Virus record (IMG/VR): IMGVR_UViG_3300025030_000070
Coordinates: 1-64,000 of that record
DNA length: 64,000 nt
Direction: 5' to 3' (one strand)
Origin: a virus
Numbering within the stretch: the first letter of the stretch is position 1; every line of letters begins with the position of its first letter. The notes below the pieces were generated by a model that had not been told where the DNA came from, made no database searches, and saw nothing but the letters and a program-made list of their open reading frames with translations. The translations under genes and the position numbers were made by a program. This document shows, piece by piece, positions 63,009 through 64,000 of the stretch.

Positions 63009-64000
63009 ATGATAGATATTAAATTTCCACTTGCTAAAGATACGTTTGATCGATCAGATATTGAGGCATTGTGTGAATGGATGCTACAAAATCCAACACC
63101 AAAACTTACAATGGGTGAGTTGACAAAGGAATTTGAAAAGAAGATTGCTGAATGGGTTGGAAGAAAATATGCTGTTCTTTGTAATAGTGGTTCATCTGCA
63201 AATTTATTAGCAATATACGCTTTGAAAATAATTGGAAAATTAAAAAACAATAAATGTGTCGTTCCATCTGTTGCGTGGGCAACTTCAATTGCTCCATTTA
63301 TAAATTTTGGATTTGATAAACCCATAATGGTTGGAGCGGATAAAAATAACTTTGGGATGGATTTGGATGAATTAGAAATTATATGTGAAAGAGAAAATCC
63401 TGCGGTAGTATTGTTTGTTCAGCCGCTCGGGGTTTTATGTGATAAAAATCGATTACTTCAACTTAAAAATAAATATGGTTTTTATTTGATTGAGGATGGG
63501 TGTGCGGCAGTAACATCACATTATGTCGATGGCACAAAATCAGGTGCAGTAGGTGATATATCTACATGGAGTTTATTTTTTGGGCATCAAGTTTCGACAG
63601 TTCCTCCGGAGGGTGGAGTTGTTTTTACTGATGATAAAGAAATTTATAATCACCTATTGATGTTACGTTCTCATGGATTTATAAGAGATTTAGATGATGA
63701 TTCAAAAAAAGAAATGGTGGAAAAATATAATATTTCGAAGATTTATGAACAGTTTTCTTTCATTGTTCCAGGCATGAATCTTCGTCCTACCGATTTAATG
63801 GCATTTGTTGGTTTAAGACAAATTTCGAAATTGGACAGCATAGGAAAGAAAAGACACGAAAATCATATTTTTTATAAAAAACAATTTGAAGGAAGTTCTA
63901 TGTTTCAAGTTCAAGAAGTGGAACAAAATAATGTCGCTTCTATATCATTTGCTGTTCTTGCTAGTTCGGAAGAACACAGAAAAATTATTGTAAGAAATTT
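63009..64000 (+). CDS. ColD/E1-like PLP-dependent 3-dehydratase (partial)
   Basis: The frame is open to the window end (330 codons). KFPLAKDTFDRSDIEAL, LTMGELTKEFEKKIAEWVGR, LCNSGSSANLLAIYALK and LIEDGCAAVTSHY are sugar-aminotransferase-fold motifs. At the PLP Lys position the sequence reads SLFFGHQVSTVPPEGGVVF: His instead of Lys. That change defines GDP-4-keto-6-deoxymannose 3-dehydratase (ColD) and the CDP-sugar E1 enzymes, which remove the 3-OH instead of adding an amine. Placed next to gmd it fits ColD best. Confidence 0.85.
   Translation, partial: MIDIKFPLAKDTFDRSDIEALCEWMLQNPTPKLTMGELTKEFEKKIAEWVGRKYAVLCNSGSSANLLAIYALKIIGKLKNNKCVVPSVAWATSIAPFINFGFDKPIMVGADKNNFGMDLDELEIICERENPAVVLFVQPLGVLCDKNRLLQLKNKYGFYLIEDGCAAVTSHYVDGTKSGAVGDISTWSLFFGHQVSTVPPEGGVVFTDDKEIYNHLLMLRSHGFIRDLDDDSKKEMVEKYNISKIYEQFSFIVPGMNLRPTDLMAFVGLRQISKLDSIGKKRHENHIFYKKQFEGSSMFQVQEVEQNNVASISFAVLASSEEHRKIIVRN

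Overview
The window looks like part of the genome of a large tailed bacteriophage (Caudoviricetes, jumbo-type). Almost every gene lies on the + strand, packed with ATGA/TAATG overlaps. The DNA is AT-rich, shine-Dalgarno sites of AAGGAG type are common, and typical large-phage genes are present: RtcB, PIN-PhoH, a DUF5664-like nucleotide pyrophosphohydrolase, a RecB/Cas4-like nuclease, DnaQ-type exonuclease, tail/virion proteins and homing endonucleases. The host cannot be named. Several lipoprotein signals, MopE-like Asp/Cys repeats and O-antigen-type sugar genes point to a Gram-negative bacterium (inference).

Layout. 1-7.2 kb: small phage proteins, a MopE-repeat/vWA lipoprotein, a C39-like cysteine protease and the RNA ligase RtcB. 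7.2-17.9 kb: a very large tRNA array of about 33 tRNA-like genes whose anticodons cover all 20 amino acids (Trp is the least certain). It is interleaved with small ORFs, a receiver-like cREC protein, HNH nucleases, a 78-nt tmRNA-like RNA without a tag domain, and several structured spacer RNAs that abut tRNA 3' ends. 17.9-25.2 kb: a caspase-like lipoprotein, coiled-coil proteins, an exonuclease, a TnpB-only IS605-type element and two tandem paralogous virion-type proteins. 25.2-31.4 kb: an IrrE-like peptidase, small proteins, a 916-residue fusion of a ligase-like and an HxGH nucleotidyltransferase, and a pyrophosphohydrolase. 31.4-32.3 kb: the only minus-strand gene, a trypsin-like lipoprotein. 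32.3-37 kb: PhoH with a probable class 3 intein, a zinc peptidase and a Cas4-like nuclease.

37-64 kb is a surface-sugar island. It holds glycosyltransferases (one split by a group I intron with a Vsr-like endonuclease gene just upstream, one carrying an intein), SDR epimerases, a UDP-sugar dehydrogenase-like protein, an LhgO-like flavoprotein, an A-type Fe-S carrier, a B12/radical-SAM enzyme, and a two-gene TPP-dependent E1 enzyme separated by an HNH gene. At the right edge are GDP-fucose-synthase-like, GDP-mannose dehydratase and ColD-like dehydratase genes, which together suggest a GDP-3,6-dideoxyhexose (colitose-type) pathway.

Themes. The phage appears equipped to keep translation running: many tRNAs, RtcB, a cREC protein and a tmRNA-like RNA. 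It also appears able to remodel cell or virion surfaces, through sugars and four predicted lipoproteins, three of which resemble proteases. Mobile DNA is dense: two inteins, a group I intron, TnpB, a solitary IS end, GIY-YIG and several HNH genes, some decayed. All functional calls come from reading motifs by eye; no database search was run.
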